Below, piece by piece: positions 41,769 through 49,361 of a stretch of DNA of 49,361 nt. The position numbers were made by a program, and so were the translations under genes. The notes under the pieces were generated by a model. The model did no database searches. It saw only the letters and a list, made by a program, of their open reading frames with translations, and was not told the DNA's origin. Position 1 is the first letter of the stretch; each line of letters starts with the position of its first letter. Origin of the DNA: Lactobacillus sp. UBA5815 (lineage in GTDB: Bacteria > Bacillota > Bacilli > Lactobacillales > Lactobacillaceae); NCBI GenBank assembly GCA_002417825.1, contig DICX01000058.1, positions 1 through 49,361 on the forward strand, read 5' to 3'.

Positions 41769-41812
41769 CTTTTGACCAAAGTGGAGCAAAAGAAAGGATT
41801 GGAAAATAAAAA

Positions 41813-42511
41813 GTGTGGTCAATCATCATCAAAGCTCTTCCGCAACTGATCGCTGCCGGAATCAAATACACGCTGCCCATGGCCGTGATCGCGTTCATCT
41901 TCGGCCTCATCTTGGCCCTGATCACGGCTTTGGTACGCCTATCGCCGCGCGGAGGTGCTTTTAACATCATAAAAGTGATTTTTCGCTTTTATGTCTGGCT
42001 GTTCAGAAGTACGCCCTTGCTGGTCCAGTTGTTTATCGTTTATTTTGGATTGCCCTATTTGAGATGGGCTCCCCTGTGGCCAAACGGTATCAAGCTAGGG
42101 GCGCTCACTGCCGGCATCATCACGTTTTCCTTGAATACTGGGGCTTATGCTTCCGAAACGATCCGCGCGGCGATTGCTTCGCTGCCACGGGGACAATGGG
42201 AAGCCGCTTATGCACTTGGAATGACAAAGCGCAAAGTCTTGCAGCGGATCATCCTGCCACAAGCACTTCGTGTCGCCTTACCACCATTAGCAAACAGTTT
42301 CATCGGCCTCGTGAAAGACACGTCGCTGGCAGCTTCGATCACGATCGTGGAAATGTTCGAGGTCAGCCAGCAGATCGCAGCTGAGAATTATCAGCCATTG
42401 CTGATGTATTCCCTAGTCGCACTGCTCTATGCTGTTGTCTGCAGCCTATTGTCTTGGCTACAAGGGCATCTGGAAAAAATCACGTCACGTTACGTGTTGA
42501 AACGGCCTTAG
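41813..42511 (+). CDS. Amino-acid ABC importer permease, cystine (TcyB/TcyL) type
   Basis: A 232-aa polar amino-acid permease. FRSTPLLVQLFIVYFGLPYL is the conserved RGTPLLVQ motif, SLNTGAYASETIRAAIASLPRGQWEAAYALGM is the EAA coupling region, and NSFIGLVKDTSLAASI follows. The GTG start is supported by the first helix and a GGA 9 nt upstream; an ATG is lacking. It forms an operon with the ATPase and binding protein, and expression depends on passing the leader terminator. Confidence 0.87.
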   Translation: MWSIIIKALPQLIAAGIKYTLPMAVIAFIFGLILALITALVRLSPRGGAFNIIKVIFRFYVWLFRSTPLLVQLFIVYFGLPYLRWAPLWPNGIKLGALTAGIITFSLNTGAYASETIRAAIASLPRGQWEAAYALGMTKRKVLQRIILPQALRVALPPLANSFIGLVKDTSLAASITIVEMFEVSQQIAAENYQPLLMYSLVALLYAVVCSLLSWLQGHLEKITSRYVLKRP

Positions 42512-42524
42512 AAAGGAGCATCGC

Positions 42525-43271
42525 ATGTTAAAAGTACAACAGCTGACGAAAAGTTTCGGCAAAAACGAAGTTTTGCATCAGATCAGTGTGGACTTCCCTG
42601 AACATGAAACGACAGTCGTCTTAGGCCCTTCCGGATCAGGGAAATCAACACTGCTGCGTTCACTGAATCTTTTGGAACACCCAGAAAGTGGCCAATATGC
42701 CTTCGATAATCGGCATTTTGATTTTGCCAAAGGCATCACGGCTAAAGACACGCTTATGATTCGGCGGCAAACCGAGATGGTTTTTCAAGACTATAACTTG
42801 TTTCCACATCTAACTGTCTTGAAAAACGTGATGGAGGGGCAGATTCAAGTACTGGGATTGCCTAAAAAAGAGGCTGAAGCCAAAAGTTGGGAACTGCTGA
42901 AAAAAGTCGGCGTTGCCAGCCGCGCTCAAGCTTATCCGAGCCAGCTTTCTGGCGGTCAAGCTCAGCGCGTCGCGATCGCACGTTCGTTGGCAATGCAACC
43001 CAAATACATTTTGTTGGACGAACCAACGAGTGCATTGGATCCAGAAGCCGAACTCGAAGTTCTTAAGGTGCTCAAACAGCTTCACGAAGAAAACCGTTCC
43101 TTAGTGATCGTGACGCATAATCTGGCTTTTGCACAGCAAGTTGCTGATAAAATCGTGTTCTTAGAAGATGGCCAGATCTTGTTCAATGGTACCCAAGAAG
43201 CCTTCTTCAGTCCAAAACAAACATCAAGGATCAAGACTTTCATCCAAGCCATGACCTTTGCTCAAATTTAA
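42525..43271 (+). CDS. Amino-acid ABC importer ATPase, cystine (TcyC/TcyN) type
   Basis: A 248-aa ATPase of the polar amino-acid class. Walker A GPSGSGKSTLLRSLNLLE, Q-loop MVFQDYNLFPHLTVLKNV, signature LSGGQAQRVAIARSL, Walker B ILLDEPTSALDPE, switch VTHNLAFA. It starts 13 bp after the permease stop with its own AAAGGAG site. Confidence 0.92.
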   Translation: MLKVQQLTKSFGKNEVLHQISVDFPEHETTVVLGPSGSGKSTLLRSLNLLEHPESGQYAFDNRHFDFAKGITAKDTLMIRRQTEMVFQDYNLFPHLTVLKNVMEGQIQVLGLPKKEAEAKSWELLKKVGVASRAQAYPSQLSGGQAQRVAIARSLAMQPKYILLDEPTSALDPEAELEVLKVLKQLHEENRSLVIVTHNLAFAQQVADKIVFLEDGQILFNGTQEAFFSPKQTSRIKTFIQAMTFAQI

Positions 43272-43289
43272 TCGCTTAAAAGGAGAAAA

Positions 43290-44099
43290 ATGAAAATGAA
43301 AAAGTTGAATAAAAAATGGTTCGCTATGTTGATTCCGTTGCTCGCCCTGATCACATTGAGCGCTTGCGCAACGAAAAAGACGAGCGATTCAACGTCTTCC
43401 CTACATTTGACGCAAGCCAAGACATTGACGATCGGCTTAGAGGGCGATTACGCCCCTTATTCTTTCCGCAGTAAAAACGGTCATTTGACTGGATTTGAAG
43501 TTGAATTAGGCCGCCGCTTAGCCAAGAAGCTTGGCTTGAAACCAAAGTTCGTTTTGACGAAATGGGATGGCTTGATCGCTGGTTTGGGAACGAACAAATA
43601 TGACGTCGTCTTAAATAACATTGGAAAAACGCCACAACGTGCCAAAAATTTCCAAGTCACAGTCCCTTATATCTATTCACATTCGATCTTGATCACCCGC
43701 GATACTGAGAAAAAGATGACCAGCTTAAAGGCCATCAAAGGTAAGAAATTTGCAGAAGGTACCGGCACCAATAACGAATTGATCGCCAAAAAATTTGGTG
43801 CGACAGTGCTGCCATCACCTAGTTTCACGACAACACTGGATTTGATCAAACAAGGTCGTGCCGATGGTGCCATCAACTCTAGAGAAGCATGGCTCGCTTA
43901 TAAGCAGCAAAATTCAACCAAAGGCTTGAAAATGAAAGATGTTTCAGACGAACAAGCACCAGGTGAAATCGTCGGTCTGTTGAACCGTCGTTCAAACACG
44001 CTTAAAGGAAAATTGAACCGTGCTCTGAAACAATTGCGTCAAGAAGGCGAATTGAAGCGTTTGTCAGTCAAATATTTTCATAGTGACATCACGAAATAA
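43290..44099 (+). CDS. Cystine-type amino-acid-binding lipoprotein (TcyA-like)
   Basis: A 269-aa lipoprotein: signal MKMKKLNKKWFAMLIPLLAL and lipobox TLSAC. The mature part IGLEGDYAPYSFRSKNGHLTGFEVELGRRLAKKLG then TKWDGLIAGLGTNKYDVVLNNI is the wording of the cystine-binding group (TcyA, FliY). Together with the Cys-containing leader it supports cystine or a related sulfur amino acid as substrate. It is the last gene of the operon, followed by a terminator. Confidence 0.88.
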   Translation: MKMKKLNKKWFAMLIPLLALITLSACATKKTSDSTSSLHLTQAKTLTIGLEGDYAPYSFRSKNGHLTGFEVELGRRLAKKLGLKPKFVLTKWDGLIAGLGTNKYDVVLNNIGKTPQRAKNFQVTVPYIYSHSILITRDTEKKMTSLKAIKGKKFAEGTGTNNELIAKKFGATVLPSPSFTTTLDLIKQGRADGAINSREAWLAYKQQNSTKGLKMKDVSDEQAPGEIVGLLNRRSNTLKGKLNRALKQLRQEGELKRLSVKYFHSDITK

Positions 44100-44123
44100 T
44101 GGGATCACTTGATGATTAAATTT

Positions 44124-44161
44124 AAAAAAGCACTCAGGTCAAATCTCTGAGTGCTTTTTTT
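44124..44161. terminator. Intrinsic terminator after the cystine-type operon
   Basis: AAAAAAGCACTCAG and CTGAGTGCTTTTTT form a 14-bp stem across a 9-nt loop; it also serves the convergent GNAT gene. Confidence 0.93.
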
Positions 44162-44202
44162 GAAGCTCTGAATCATTAAAATTGAAAAAATCTACCTTTT
44201 GC

Positions 44203-45099
44203 TCACTCAGAGGTCATCGCCCATGGTCCTTCTTGAGCGGTCAAATAAAACAGCTGAGTCTCGGTTTCAAAACCATTATGCTGATAAATTTTTATTGCAG
44301 CAATATTGTCACTATCCACACCAAGCTTAAAAGGATACTGATTAGCCGTCTTGACCATTAGATCATGAACGAAACGTGTTCCTAGTCCCTGACCGCGATA
44401 TTTTTCGGCAATGAACAAACCGAACAGATAATTATAATCGCCAAAATCAACCGCGCTGTAGCCGATCGTTTCGCCATCAAGCAAGGCCACGTAACCGTTT
44501 TGCTTTCGAACCGCTGTTTTTAAATAACGTGCTGATCCAGATCCATCAGTTTCATCAAAAGCTGCCATGTAAACTGGCAGCAAGTTCGGAATATCTTGTT
44601 CTGTGATTAAACGGACTTGAAGTGGATCAGTCGAAATTTGGCTTTTTTTAGGCGTCGATGGTGCAACCAGTTGAAATTCACTGATTTCATCTGGTTGCAA
44701 TTTTGTTTTCGTAAGAAAATTGGGATTCTGTTTCAAAAATGCGTGTTCACTTAAAAACTCAGCATGTTCATAACCATATCTTTTCAAGGTTCGTTTTGCA
44801 TCACGCCACAGGTGTTGCGCAATCTTACGGCGTCTGAATTCAGGAAGTACGTTGATCGTCACATCGACTTCCCCATCTTGAGGACTTTCATCGGCATATA
44901 ACGTCAACAAGCCGACGAGACGTGGGCCATAAAATGCTAAGAAAAACGCCGGCATTTCTTTAAATGTATTGAAATCATTATTTAAATAAGGATCTCTACG
45001 ACTGCCATCGTTTTGATGGACTCGTGAGATCAGTTTTTTAGCTGCTGCTTCATGTGCCTGGGTCAGGCACGGTTCAGCCAAAAATCGAATCGTCGTCAT
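44203..45099 (-). CDS. Double-domain GNAT N-acetyltransferase
   Basis: A 298-aa protein with two GNAT folds. The N-terminal one has INVLPEFRRRKIAQHLWRDAKRTL (about 82-105), close to the acetyl-CoA pyrophosphate loop but with R-R-K-I-A where Q/RxxGxG/A is expected. The C-terminal one has LFIAEKYRGQGLGTRFVHDLM (about 232-252), a full motif A. So the second domain is probably the active one. The substrate is unknown; similar two-domain proteins include mycothiol synthase and others. The ribosome site is weak. Confidence 0.85.
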   Translation of the reverse strand: MTTIRFLAEPCLTQAHEAAAKKLISRVHQNDGSRRDPYLNNDFNTFKEMPAFFLAFYGPRLVGLLTLYADESPQDGEVDVTINVLPEFRRRKIAQHLWRDAKRTLKRYGYEHAEFLSEHAFLKQNPNFLTKTKLQPDEISEFQLVAPSTPKKSQISTDPLQVRLITEQDIPNLLPVYMAAFDETDGSGSARYLKTAVRKQNGYVALLDGETIGYSAVDFGDYNYLFGLFIAEKYRGQGLGTRFVHDLMVKTANQYPFKLGVDSDNIAAIKIYQHNGFETETQLFYLTAQEGPWAMTSE

Positions 45100-45153
45100 T
45101 TGATGCCATTCTTTCTGACAAAAAGATGACTTTCAAGTCATCGAAAACAAAGT

Positions 45154-45687
45154 TTAAAATCGCCCATGATGGCGGAGCCGCTTCAATCCCCAACAACAAA
45201 TCGGCAATAAGATCGCCAAAAAAATCGCATTGGCAACGGCTGCTGTCAAACTGAACAGCGCTGCTGTCATGGCGGTTGAAAGCGCCGTTCCGATCATCAA
45301 GCTTTCGACGACGCCAACAAGATATGACGTGATGATCTTCGTGATGCCACCGCAGATTCCCACGACGACATCATTTCCACGCGTCATCCGATCGACCAAC
45401 GTCAAAACAGCCGCAAAAATAATCGCTTCGATCATCGTCAGCCAAGAAGTTGCGGCATAGCCATTCAGCAGATCAAAACCGCCCAACCCGATGACACCAG
45501 CGACCGCGCCGGCACGAAATCCAAGCATCAAAACTGCTAATGCCGTCAGCAAGTTTCCAAAGTGGATGAATGGCCTGCCAACGATCGCCGGTAGTGGAAA
45601 GCGTAAACTAAAAACGCCCACGTAGATCAAGGCTGCAAAAAGGCCTGTAACGGCTATTTTTTGTAAACGGGTCAAATTTAATCGCAT
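45154..45687 (-). CDS. ECF-transporter S-component, probably for vitamin B6
   Basis: A 177-aa membrane protein with six helices. LTRLQKIAVTGLFAALIYVGVFSLRFPLP is the N-terminal helix, and HFGNLLTALAVLMLGFRAGAVAGVIGLGGFDLLNG is the ECF S-component core of the PF07155-like group. Its start at 45687 lies inside the end of the pyridoxal-kinase-like gene (10-bp overlap) with GGAGG 8 nt upstream, so the two are translationally linked. That link makes pyridoxine or pyridoxal the likely substrate, in line with the PdxU-type predictions. EcfA and EcfT are not in the window. Confidence 0.85.
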   Translation of the reverse strand: MRLNLTRLQKIAVTGLFAALIYVGVFSLRFPLPAIVGRPFIHFGNLLTALAVLMLGFRAGAVAGVIGLGGFDLLNGYAATSWLTMIEAIIFAAVLTLVDRMTRGNDVVVGICGGITKIITSYLVGVVESLMIGTALSTAMTAALFSLTAAVANAIFLAILLPICCWGLKRLRHHGRF

Positions 45688-46538
45688 TCGTTGTTCCTCC
45701 ATGTTGCCAGTTTTTGACAAAACGTTAAAAGTGCTTCGTTGTAAATCGGTCCCAGGCGCGAATCACGCGATGAAGCTTGACTGGTTTCCTGCAACATCTG
45801 CGTGATTGCAGACATCGCTTCAGGAATCAGTACTGGCAAAGGGACCTCATAATAACGCCCTGCCATGATCAAACTCGCAAAAACATCTCCTGTTCCCATA
45901 AAATTGCCTGGAACGCGCGAAGCATGCCACACTTTAGGCGACGTCTGGTCAGAAAAAAGGCCCAAAACGACGATGTCCTCCCCCTCGGACACTCCGGTCA
46001 GCAGCCACGACACAGATGGGAACTTTTCTTGCAGATCGCTGATCAATCGCTTGGCTGCCGGCAGATCAAGCTTGGCAACCAATGGACGGTCAAGCAGTAA
46101 GCACGCTTCCGTCACGTTTGGCGTCACCAGATCAGCTTGTGTGACTAACTCACGCATCTTGATCGCATAACGCAGATCAAAGCCACGATAAAATCGGCCA
46201 TTATCGGCCATTGCCGGATCTAACAAGAGCTGATGCTTTTTTGAAAAAACGCGAGGCAACTCTTTTATGACGACGTCGATGGCTTCTTGTCCCAAATAGC
46301 CTAAATAGATTTGGTCGAATTCTAATGGGATATGCTGCCAATGTGAAATGATCGCAGTCATCATGCTGCTAAGATCGAAACGAGCTGGTGTGCCAAATCC
46401 GCCAGTATGGGTCGAAAGCAACGTCGTCGGCAGGCAAGTTGGTTCACACCCGCTTGCTCCTAAAATCGACAAGCCGACACTGAGCGAGACTTGTCCTGCA
46501 CAAGAAAGATCTTCAGCGAGCAGCAGCTGATGTTTCAT
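45678..46538 (-). CDS. pdxK: Pyridoxal/pyridoxine kinase, PdxK/ThiD-like
   Basis: A 286-aa ribokinase-like kinase. LLAEDLSCAGQVSLSVGLSILGASGCEPTCLPTTLLSTHTGG is the PdxY/PdxK start: substrate-binding Ser and the conserved CxxxPTxLLSxHTG block. VTPNVTEACLLLDRPL is the middle motif, and VPGNFMGTGDVFASLIMAGRYY is the ATP/anion-hole motif with the catalytic Asp in GTGD. It phosphorylates B6 vitamers. AAGGAGGG lies upstream of the ATG. It forms a B6 uptake-activation pair with the next gene. Confidence 0.88.
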   Translation of the reverse strand: MKHQLLLAEDLSCAGQVSLSVGLSILGASGCEPTCLPTTLLSTHTGGFGTPARFDLSSMMTAIISHWQHIPLEFDQIYLGYLGQEAIDVVIKELPRVFSKKHQLLLDPAMADNGRFYRGFDLRYAIKMRELVTQADLVTPNVTEACLLLDRPLVAKLDLPAAKRLISDLQEKFPSVSWLLTGVSEGEDIVVLGLFSDQTSPKVWHASRVPGNFMGTGDVFASLIMAGRYYEVPLPVLIPEAMSAITQMLQETSQASSRDSRLGPIYNEALLTFCQKLATWRNNECD

Positions 46539-46598
46539 TTGAACCCTCCTTTTATCGTAAAAATGACGATCGTGAACTTGAAATCTAGTTTAATTTGA

Positions 46599-47708
46599 TC
46601 ATTTTACTGATTTAAAAGCAAACGATTTTTTGAGCCAAGCTTCAAATTTAAGTGAAATGAATGCAGAAGCAAACGAGATGAACCAAGTCAGCACATAAAT
46701 GACGAAAAGACCCCAAACGGGATGTGTCGTGATGATTTTTCGGCCAAACGCCAACCAGAGGCATTGTGCCCAAAAGACATGAGACAGATAAGCTTGATAG
46801 GCCAGTCCTGCTAAACAGTGCACGATAAGCGTCAGTTTTGATCGGCGCATGAGCTGCTTTTGTGCCCATGACACGATCGAAAAAATCACCATCAAATCAT
46901 AAAAGATCATGCTGAAGCTGACATAAGGCGAATGGTTCAAGTCAACTGGAAAACCATAGGAAAGCAAACTTTTCACGTTCCAGAAGAAGTCTATAAAACT
47001 TAAAATGCCCCAAAGCCACCATGATTTTTCAAACGAAGGCAGCAGCCAGTGATGATATTGCCAAGTCAGCATCCCTAAGACGCCAAAGCACAAAAAGCTG
47101 ATGAACAGCCGATCGCACCAGTACCAATCGCTCGAATGCGGGCCAACAAGAACGTTGTACTCATAAAACAAAATCCAAATAATCTGAACGAGAAGCGTTG
47201 CAACGACGCTCACAACTCCTCGATCACGATCATGTCCACACCAGCGCCCCAATTTCCAAAACGCTGGCATCAACAAGATGAATTGAATCATCATGGTGTT
47301 ATACCAAAGGTGAGGCGCGGCATTGCCATTGATGAACTGCCACAAAAAACTAGGTATATCATGATAGGCACTGACTTGCTGCAACCATGGCATCATGGTC
47401 AAATAAATGATCGTCCAAAAAAAGGTCGGAAAAAACGTGGTCAGACAAGCTTGTTTCAAATAACGCCGATACATTGGCGGATCAGTGATCTTTTGCCGCG
47501 TCGTCGTATAGAGGATTCCGAAAATAAAAGCCGGTGCCGTGAACTTGACCAGCTCGTAAACGATACCGATTCCTGTTTGGATGTCATGATCCGTCCTCGC
47601 CGCCAACGTCCAGCTGAGCAAGCTCTGCAGCATCACTGCCGTACATGCCATGACTTTTAAATAATCGCCGATGTCAGCTTGAGGATTTTTTATAGAATTT
47701 AGTTTCAT
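46599..47708 (-). CDS. Acyltransferase-3 family integral membrane protein
   Basis: A 369-aa protein with about ten helices. DYLKVMACTAVMLQSLLSW, then HLWYNTMMIQFILLMPAFW with the family's conserved HLWFL-like motif, mark the acyltransferase-3 (OafA/OatA-like) family. It lacks the C-terminal SGNH domain of OatA, and the usual His of the first-helix R/H pair is hard to place. It probably acetylates or succinylates an envelope sugar or a lipid. The ATG at 47708 is chosen because the first helix follows; a TTG at 47735 is also possible. It is monocistronic. Confidence 0.8.
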   Translation of the reverse strand: MKLNSIKNPQADIGDYLKVMACTAVMLQSLLSWTLAARTDHDIQTGIGIVYELVKFTAPAFIFGILYTTTRQKITDPPMYRRYLKQACLTTFFPTFFWTIIYLTMMPWLQQVSAYHDIPSFLWQFINGNAAPHLWYNTMMIQFILLMPAFWKLGRWCGHDRDRGVVSVVATLLVQIIWILFYEYNVLVGPHSSDWYWCDRLFISFLCFGVLGMLTWQYHHWLLPSFEKSWWLWGILSFIDFFWNVKSLLSYGFPVDLNHSPYVSFSMIFYDLMVIFSIVSWAQKQLMRRSKLTLIVHCLAGLAYQAYLSHVFWAQCLWLAFGRKIITTHPVWGLFVIYVLTWFISFASAFISLKFEAWLKKSFAFKSVK

Positions 47709-47806
47709 TTTCTCAGATAAAACGCCTCTCTTCAATTCTTTGTGGCAGTTTCTGAGACCTTCTTAATCGACATCATGTTCAAACTCAAAATCAAACCGCT
47801 TCAAAT

Positions 47807-49048
47807 TTATCTTCCTGTCGCAAACCATTGACGCAACAGCTTTTTTTGATCGATCACGACAGGAATCAAGCATAAGATTGCAAGCAGGCCACAAGCCGGA
47901 AAGCCCCAGATGCCAGACGTCACATCCATGATCGCACCGACGTATAAACTGCCAAGCGGTGTCGTTCCCTGATTCAACAAGACATAAACGCTCATGATCC
48001 TGCCGCGTAATTCATTAGGAACAGAATATTGGAACGATGCGTTCGACTGGTTGAGAAAGATCATGTTGCAAAAGCCGATGATGATCATCATCACAAGTGC
48101 CATGACGTACGTATGAACGAAAATCATCAGTGACTGGGCGATCACGGTCCCCAAAGTCACGATCAAGTAAAGCTTGCGACTGATTCCATCTTTTGACCGA
48201 TAACTCATCGTAAACGCCGCTGCTAAAGATCCGATCCCAACTGCTGACATCAAATTAGCGAACGTCTGCGCGCCAGAGTGCAAAACAGTTTTGGCATATA
48301 CCGGAATGATCACACTGTTGTTGAATTCTAGCGTGCAGACGATCAGCATCAATTCCGCGCTCAAACGAACGGCTGGCGTGTGGATCACATAGTGTAGTCC
48401 TTCTTTCATGTCACGGATGACGTTTTTATGTGCTGTCCGAATCGTTGCTGGGACGTTTTGGACAAAAAACAAGCCGATCAAGACCGCAACGTAACTGCAA
48501 GTATCGATCAGGAAACAAGCGGCAATACTAAATTTTGCCATCAAAATTCCCGCGATTGATGGGCCAACGATCTTGGCAAGGTTAAAAACGGACGAATTCA
48601 ATGAAATACCGTTAAGCAGATCTTTGGGGCCAACCAATTCGAAAACGAACGACTGTCGAGCCGGCGTGTCGAAACTTTGAAAGATACCATAACCGATCGC
48701 AATCAGTAAGATCTCCCAATAACGAACGACACGAAAGTAAACGAGTGCCGTCATGATTGCCCCTAAGACTAAGAATCCACTTTGTGTCAAAAGCAGGATG
48801 TTACGTTTGGGAAAACGATCGATGATCGTCCCTGCAATCAACGTCAAAAACAAGATTGGCACGAATTGACATGCTGACAAGATACCAACTAGAAGTGCGG
48901 ATCCCGTCATCTTGTAAACGAGCCATGTTTGCGCTGTTCGTTGGATCCACGTCCCAATCACTGAAAGACATTGGCCAAACCAAAAATTTCTAAAATTTTT
49001 CGACCTCCGCTGAGAAGAAAACATATTAGAAAAGAAATCACTGATCAT
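47807..49048 (-). CDS. MFS transporter, EntS/MFS_3-like exporter
   Basis: A 413-aa permease with twelve helices. FRNFWFGQCLSVIGTWIQRTAQTWLVYK is the N-terminus of the MFS_3/DHA3 group (EntS, macrolide efflux), and GTIIDRFPKRNILLLTQ is motif A between helices 2 and 3. VPNELRGRIMSVYVLLNQGTTPLGSLYVGAIMD matches the second-half motif. It likely exports a drug or metabolite. AAGGAAG lies upstream of the ATG. Its leader holds a cre-like site. Confidence 0.9.
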   Translation of the reverse strand: MISDFFSNMFSSQRRSKNFRNFWFGQCLSVIGTWIQRTAQTWLVYKMTGSALLVGILSACQFVPILFLTLIAGTIIDRFPKRNILLLTQSGFLVLGAIMTALVYFRVVRYWEILLIAIGYGIFQSFDTPARQSFVFELVGPKDLLNGISLNSSVFNLAKIVGPSIAGILMAKFSIAACFLIDTCSYVAVLIGLFFVQNVPATIRTAHKNVIRDMKEGLHYVIHTPAVRLSAELMLIVCTLEFNNSVIIPVYAKTVLHSGAQTFANLMSAVGIGSLAAAFTMSYRSKDGISRKLYLIVTLGTVIAQSLMIFVHTYVMALVMMIIIGFCNMIFLNQSNASFQYSVPNELRGRIMSVYVLLNQGTTPLGSLYVGAIMDVTSGIWGFPACGLLAILCLIPVVIDQKKLLRQWFATGR

Positions 49049-49096
49049 GTTTCAAACTTCCTTTCCAATCGATGAAAGTAAAAATGTCCATAGCAA

Positions 49097-49110
49097 TGTT
49101 AGCGCTATCA
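49097..49110 (-). promoter_or_regulatory. CcpA-binding (cre) site in the MFS leader
   Basis: On the minus strand TGATAGCGCTAACA matches 13 of 14 positions of TGWAANCGNTNWCA. It lies about 30-45 bp downstream of the expected transcription start, a position where CcpA acts as a roadblock. Confidence 0.6.
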
Positions 49111-49147
49111 AACACAACTATAGTCAACCTGACATAAGATATTTTTT

Positions 49148-49156
49148 ATTATAACA
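49148..49156 (-). promoter_or_regulatory. Extended -10 promoter of the MFS gene
   Basis: TGTTATAAT on the minus strand is a consensus extended -10 element (TGnTATAAT). No good -35 box is present. It gives a leader of about 90 nt containing the cre-like site. Confidence 0.6.
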
Positions 49157-49181
49157 TTGGATTTTCTCATTTTTTAAAAAA

Positions 49182-49361
49182 TCATGAAAAATGGGCGCTA
49201 CTAAGCAAGTCAAGACTTTTATTTAATGCATTCATTAATGAAAGCAGGCTCTTTTTATATTCAGTTAGCAAATCGGCCATAATATTTTCACGATCGTTAT
49301 TCAAGACTGAAAGTTGAAAGACCTGTTCCAAATCAAAAAACGTGCTGTGATCACAGCACGT
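49182..49361 (-). CDS. Possible C-terminal end of a helical protein, cut by window edge
   Basis: The frame is open from the right edge to TGA at 49182-49184 (59 codons). The end reads EQVFQLSVLNNDRENIMADL then LLTEYKKSLLSLMNALNKSL, an amphipathic helical pattern that looks like protein. Against this, a perfect 22-bp palindrome plus T run at its start resembles a terminator. It may be the tail of a regulator linked to the MFS gene, or a spurious frame. Confidence 0.35.
   Translation of the reverse strand, partial: TCCDHSTFFDLEQVFQLSVLNNDRENIMADLLTEYKKSLLSLMNALNKSLDLLSSAHFS
49340..49361. terminator. Perfect palindrome with T run at the window edge
   Basis: The last 22 bp form a perfect palindrome (arms ACGTGCTGTGA and TCACAGCACGT). 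On the minus strand it is followed by TTTTTT, as in an intrinsic terminator of a gene beyond the edge. It also falls inside the open frame above, so the two calls compete. Confidence 0.55.

Noticed and set aside
45777..46170. Two overlapping plus-strand ORFs of about 100 aa
   Set aside because: Both are antisense to the pyridoxal kinase gene and look like reverse-strand shadows.

Overview
The window looks like a chromosomal segment of a low- to mid-GC Gram-positive lactic acid bacterium, most likely Lactobacillaceae. The basis is the peptidase set (PepT, PepI and PepD-like enzymes), two energy-coupling-factor (ECF) vitamin S-components, HelD, strong AGGAGG ribosome sites and dense intrinsic terminators. 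Genus and species cannot be fixed from the sequence. There are no rRNA or tRNA genes, no CRISPR array, no recognisable transposase and no replication origin.

Layout. 1-3.5 kb: an MMPL-type exporter running off the left edge, with its TetR regulator and a three-half-site operator. 3.6-7.4 kb: a small membrane protein, a serine-hydrolase-like secreted protein that has lost its catalytic motifs, an N-acetylglucosamine-kinase-like enzyme, a LiaF-like membrane protein and an alpha/beta-hydrolase lacking the nucleophile Ser. 7.4-12.9 kb: a Ugp-like ABC importer operon with an embedded beta-CASP metallo-beta-lactamase enzyme. 13-23.9 kb: housekeeping and peptide or redox genes (PepD, nuclease, aldo/keto reductase, exonuclease-BRCT, divergent sirtuin, PepT, disulfide oxidoreductase, PepI, EF-P, CoaA). 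24-36 kb: SGNH hydrolase, an ECF S-component with a possible structured leader, HelD, a 52-aa membrane protein missed by a length cut-off, a histidine phosphatase, a Bce-like ABC exporter, two APC permeases and HflX. 36-38.5 kb: an AEC transporter, then an AT-rich cargo gene inserted between two 146-bp direct repeats that duplicate the 3' end of the next ABC ATPase gene. 38.5-44.1 kb: two divergent ABC importers. 44.2-49.4 kb: a double GNAT, a vitamin-B6-type ECF S-component with pyridoxal kinase, an acyltransferase-3 membrane protein, an MFS exporter with a cre-like site, and a truncated ORF at the right edge.

The most notable region is 41.16-41.81 kb, a 650-bp gap between the two divergent importers. 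Each side carries a strong promoter, a short leader peptide with a good ribosome site, a set of mutually exclusive RNA pairings and an intrinsic terminator just before the first structural gene. The left-going leader peptide ends in a Tyr-rich run (four UAU codons in its last seven sense codons) and precedes a COG2984-type amino-acid importer. The right-going leader contains a Cys-Leu-Cys run and precedes a cystine-type importer. Neither carries the T-box consensus that normally does this job in Firmicutes. The simplest reading is two back-to-back ribosome-mediated attenuators, one sensing Tyr and one sensing Cys.

Three separate proteins (a beta-lactamase-like protein, an alpha/beta-hydrolase and a sirtuin) lack residues normally required for catalysis; these are good candidates for pseudoenzymes or divergent enzymes.
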